DNA from: Microbacterium sp.
GTDB taxonomy: Bacteria; Actinomycetota; Actinomycetes; Actinomycetales; Microbacteriaceae
Assembly: GCA_029267645.1 (NCBI GenBank)
Contig: JAJUIM010000119.1
Location: 1-6,279 of the forward strand
Direction of reading: 5' to 3'
DNA: 6,279 nt
In this document: in pieces, positions 5,797 to 6,279 of the stretch
How the letters are laid out: every line of letters starts with the position of its first letter
How positions within the stretch are numbered: position 1 is the first letter of the stretch
The notes under the pieces: model-generated
Seen by the model: only the letters and a program-made list of their open reading frames with translations
Told to the model about the DNA's origin: nothing
Database searches by the model: none
Position numbers and translations under genes: made by a program

Positions 5797-6279
5797 ATGC
5801 TCGCGATCCTCTCGGTGTTCGGGATCGCAGCAGTTCTCCTTGTACCCCTCGCGAAGGCCATGGGCGCGCGCGTCTTCTACGTCGCGGCGCTCGTGCCGGC
5901 CGCGGGCCTCGTGCACGCCGTGCTGCTCGGCGCCCCGATCCTCGCGGGCGACATTCCGTTCGAGACATACGAGTGGATCCGGCCCCTCGGCATCGAGATC
6001 TCGATGCGCATGGACTCGCTCGCGTGGATCATGACGCTCATCGTCACGGGCGTCGGCGCGCTCGTGATGCTCTACTGCGCGACGTACTTCCGTGGATCCA
6101 CGGAGGGCATCGGCCGCTTCTCCGGCGTGCTCACGGCCTTCGCGGGCGCCATGTACGGGCTCGTCCTCACCGACGACCTCATCATGCTCGTCATGTTCTG
6201 GGAGGTGACGAGCATCCTCTCGTACCTCCTCATCGGCCACTCGTTCACGCGCGCCGCCTCCCGTCGCGCCGCCCTGCAG
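5797..6279 (+). CDS. mrpA: Mrp-type Na+/H+ antiporter subunit A (5' part, cut by the window edge)
   Basis: An open frame of 161 codons runs to the right edge without a stop. The protein is hydrophobic, with membrane segments at about 2-20, 27-48, 74-94, 108-125 and 127-147. It shows the signature of the MrpA/NuoL (ND5) family: a periplasmic WIRPLGIEISMRMDSL stretch, MLYCATYF (91-98), and FWEVTSILSYLLIGH (134-148) with the TM5 glutamate E136 that is essential in this superfamily. MrpA works in a large membrane complex with MrpB-G that exchanges Na+ for H+ and supports pH and salt tolerance. Respiratory NuoL is the main alternative. The YEWIRPLGIEISMRMDSL region and the solitary divergent start favour MrpA, but the later domains and expected mrpC-G genes lie outside the window. 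Confidence 0.88.
   Translation, partial: MLAILSVFGIAAVLLVPLAKAMGARVFYVAALVPAAGLVHAVLLGAPILAGDIPFETYEWIRPLGIEISMRMDSLAWIMTLIVTGVGALVMLYCATYFRGSTEGIGRFSGVLTAFAGAMYGLVLTDDLIMLVMFWEVTSILSYLLIGHSFTRAASRRAALQ

Noticed and set aside
5674..6240. Minus-strand frame of 188 codons opposite the right-edge gene
   Set aside because: It is His/Glu/Arg/Asp-rich without motifs, while the plus strand encodes a clear MrpA/NuoL-type membrane protein.

Overview
The window is high-GC DNA with G or C at most third codon positions and GTG starts alongside ATG. It carries an actinobacterial-type NucS mismatch endonuclease, a short cold-shock protein and an Mrp-type antiporter. Together these suggest an actinobacterium. 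Microbacteriaceae (Microbacterium-like) is my best guess from gene style, not from a search.

Layout from left to right. Positions 1-186 are less GC-rich (about 59% by hand count) and hold no complete gene. A possible gene start faces left at 22, so this may be the edge of another locus or of an insertion element. A large MMPL/RND-type membrane transporter lies on the minus strand (187-2385). The 300-base gap 2386-2690 holds the transporter's ribosome binding site, a compact two-hairpin structure on the plus strand (2517-2580), and a promoter for the next gene. The second hairpin of that structure has a loop with six C residues, which resembles the actinobacterial 6C small RNA. A 68-residue cold-shock protein gene follows (2691-2897) and ends in a strong intrinsic terminator (2914-2950).

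The minus strand then carries three genes read right to left: nucS (4946-5641), a HAD-family phosphatase (4219-4887) and a membrane-anchored coiled-coil protein (2964-4217). The last two are separated by one base, so they are probably translationally coupled. nucS has no Shine-Dalgarno, but a -10-like hexamer lies 6 bases before its GTG, which suggests a leaderless mRNA. A 155-base divergent gap separates nucS from the start of an Mrp antiporter subunit A gene (5797 to the right edge, incomplete).

Functions: NucS is the non-canonical mismatch-repair nuclease of actinobacteria. The HAD enzyme and coiled-coil protein are linked to it by position only. The MMPL transporter and Mrp subunit are proton-motive-force-linked membrane systems. 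The least ordinary items are the 6C-like RNA candidate, the coiled-coil protein that looks like the tail of TPM-domain proteins without the TPM domain, and the left edge. I see no CRISPR array, tRNA, rRNA or clearly novel multi-gene system.
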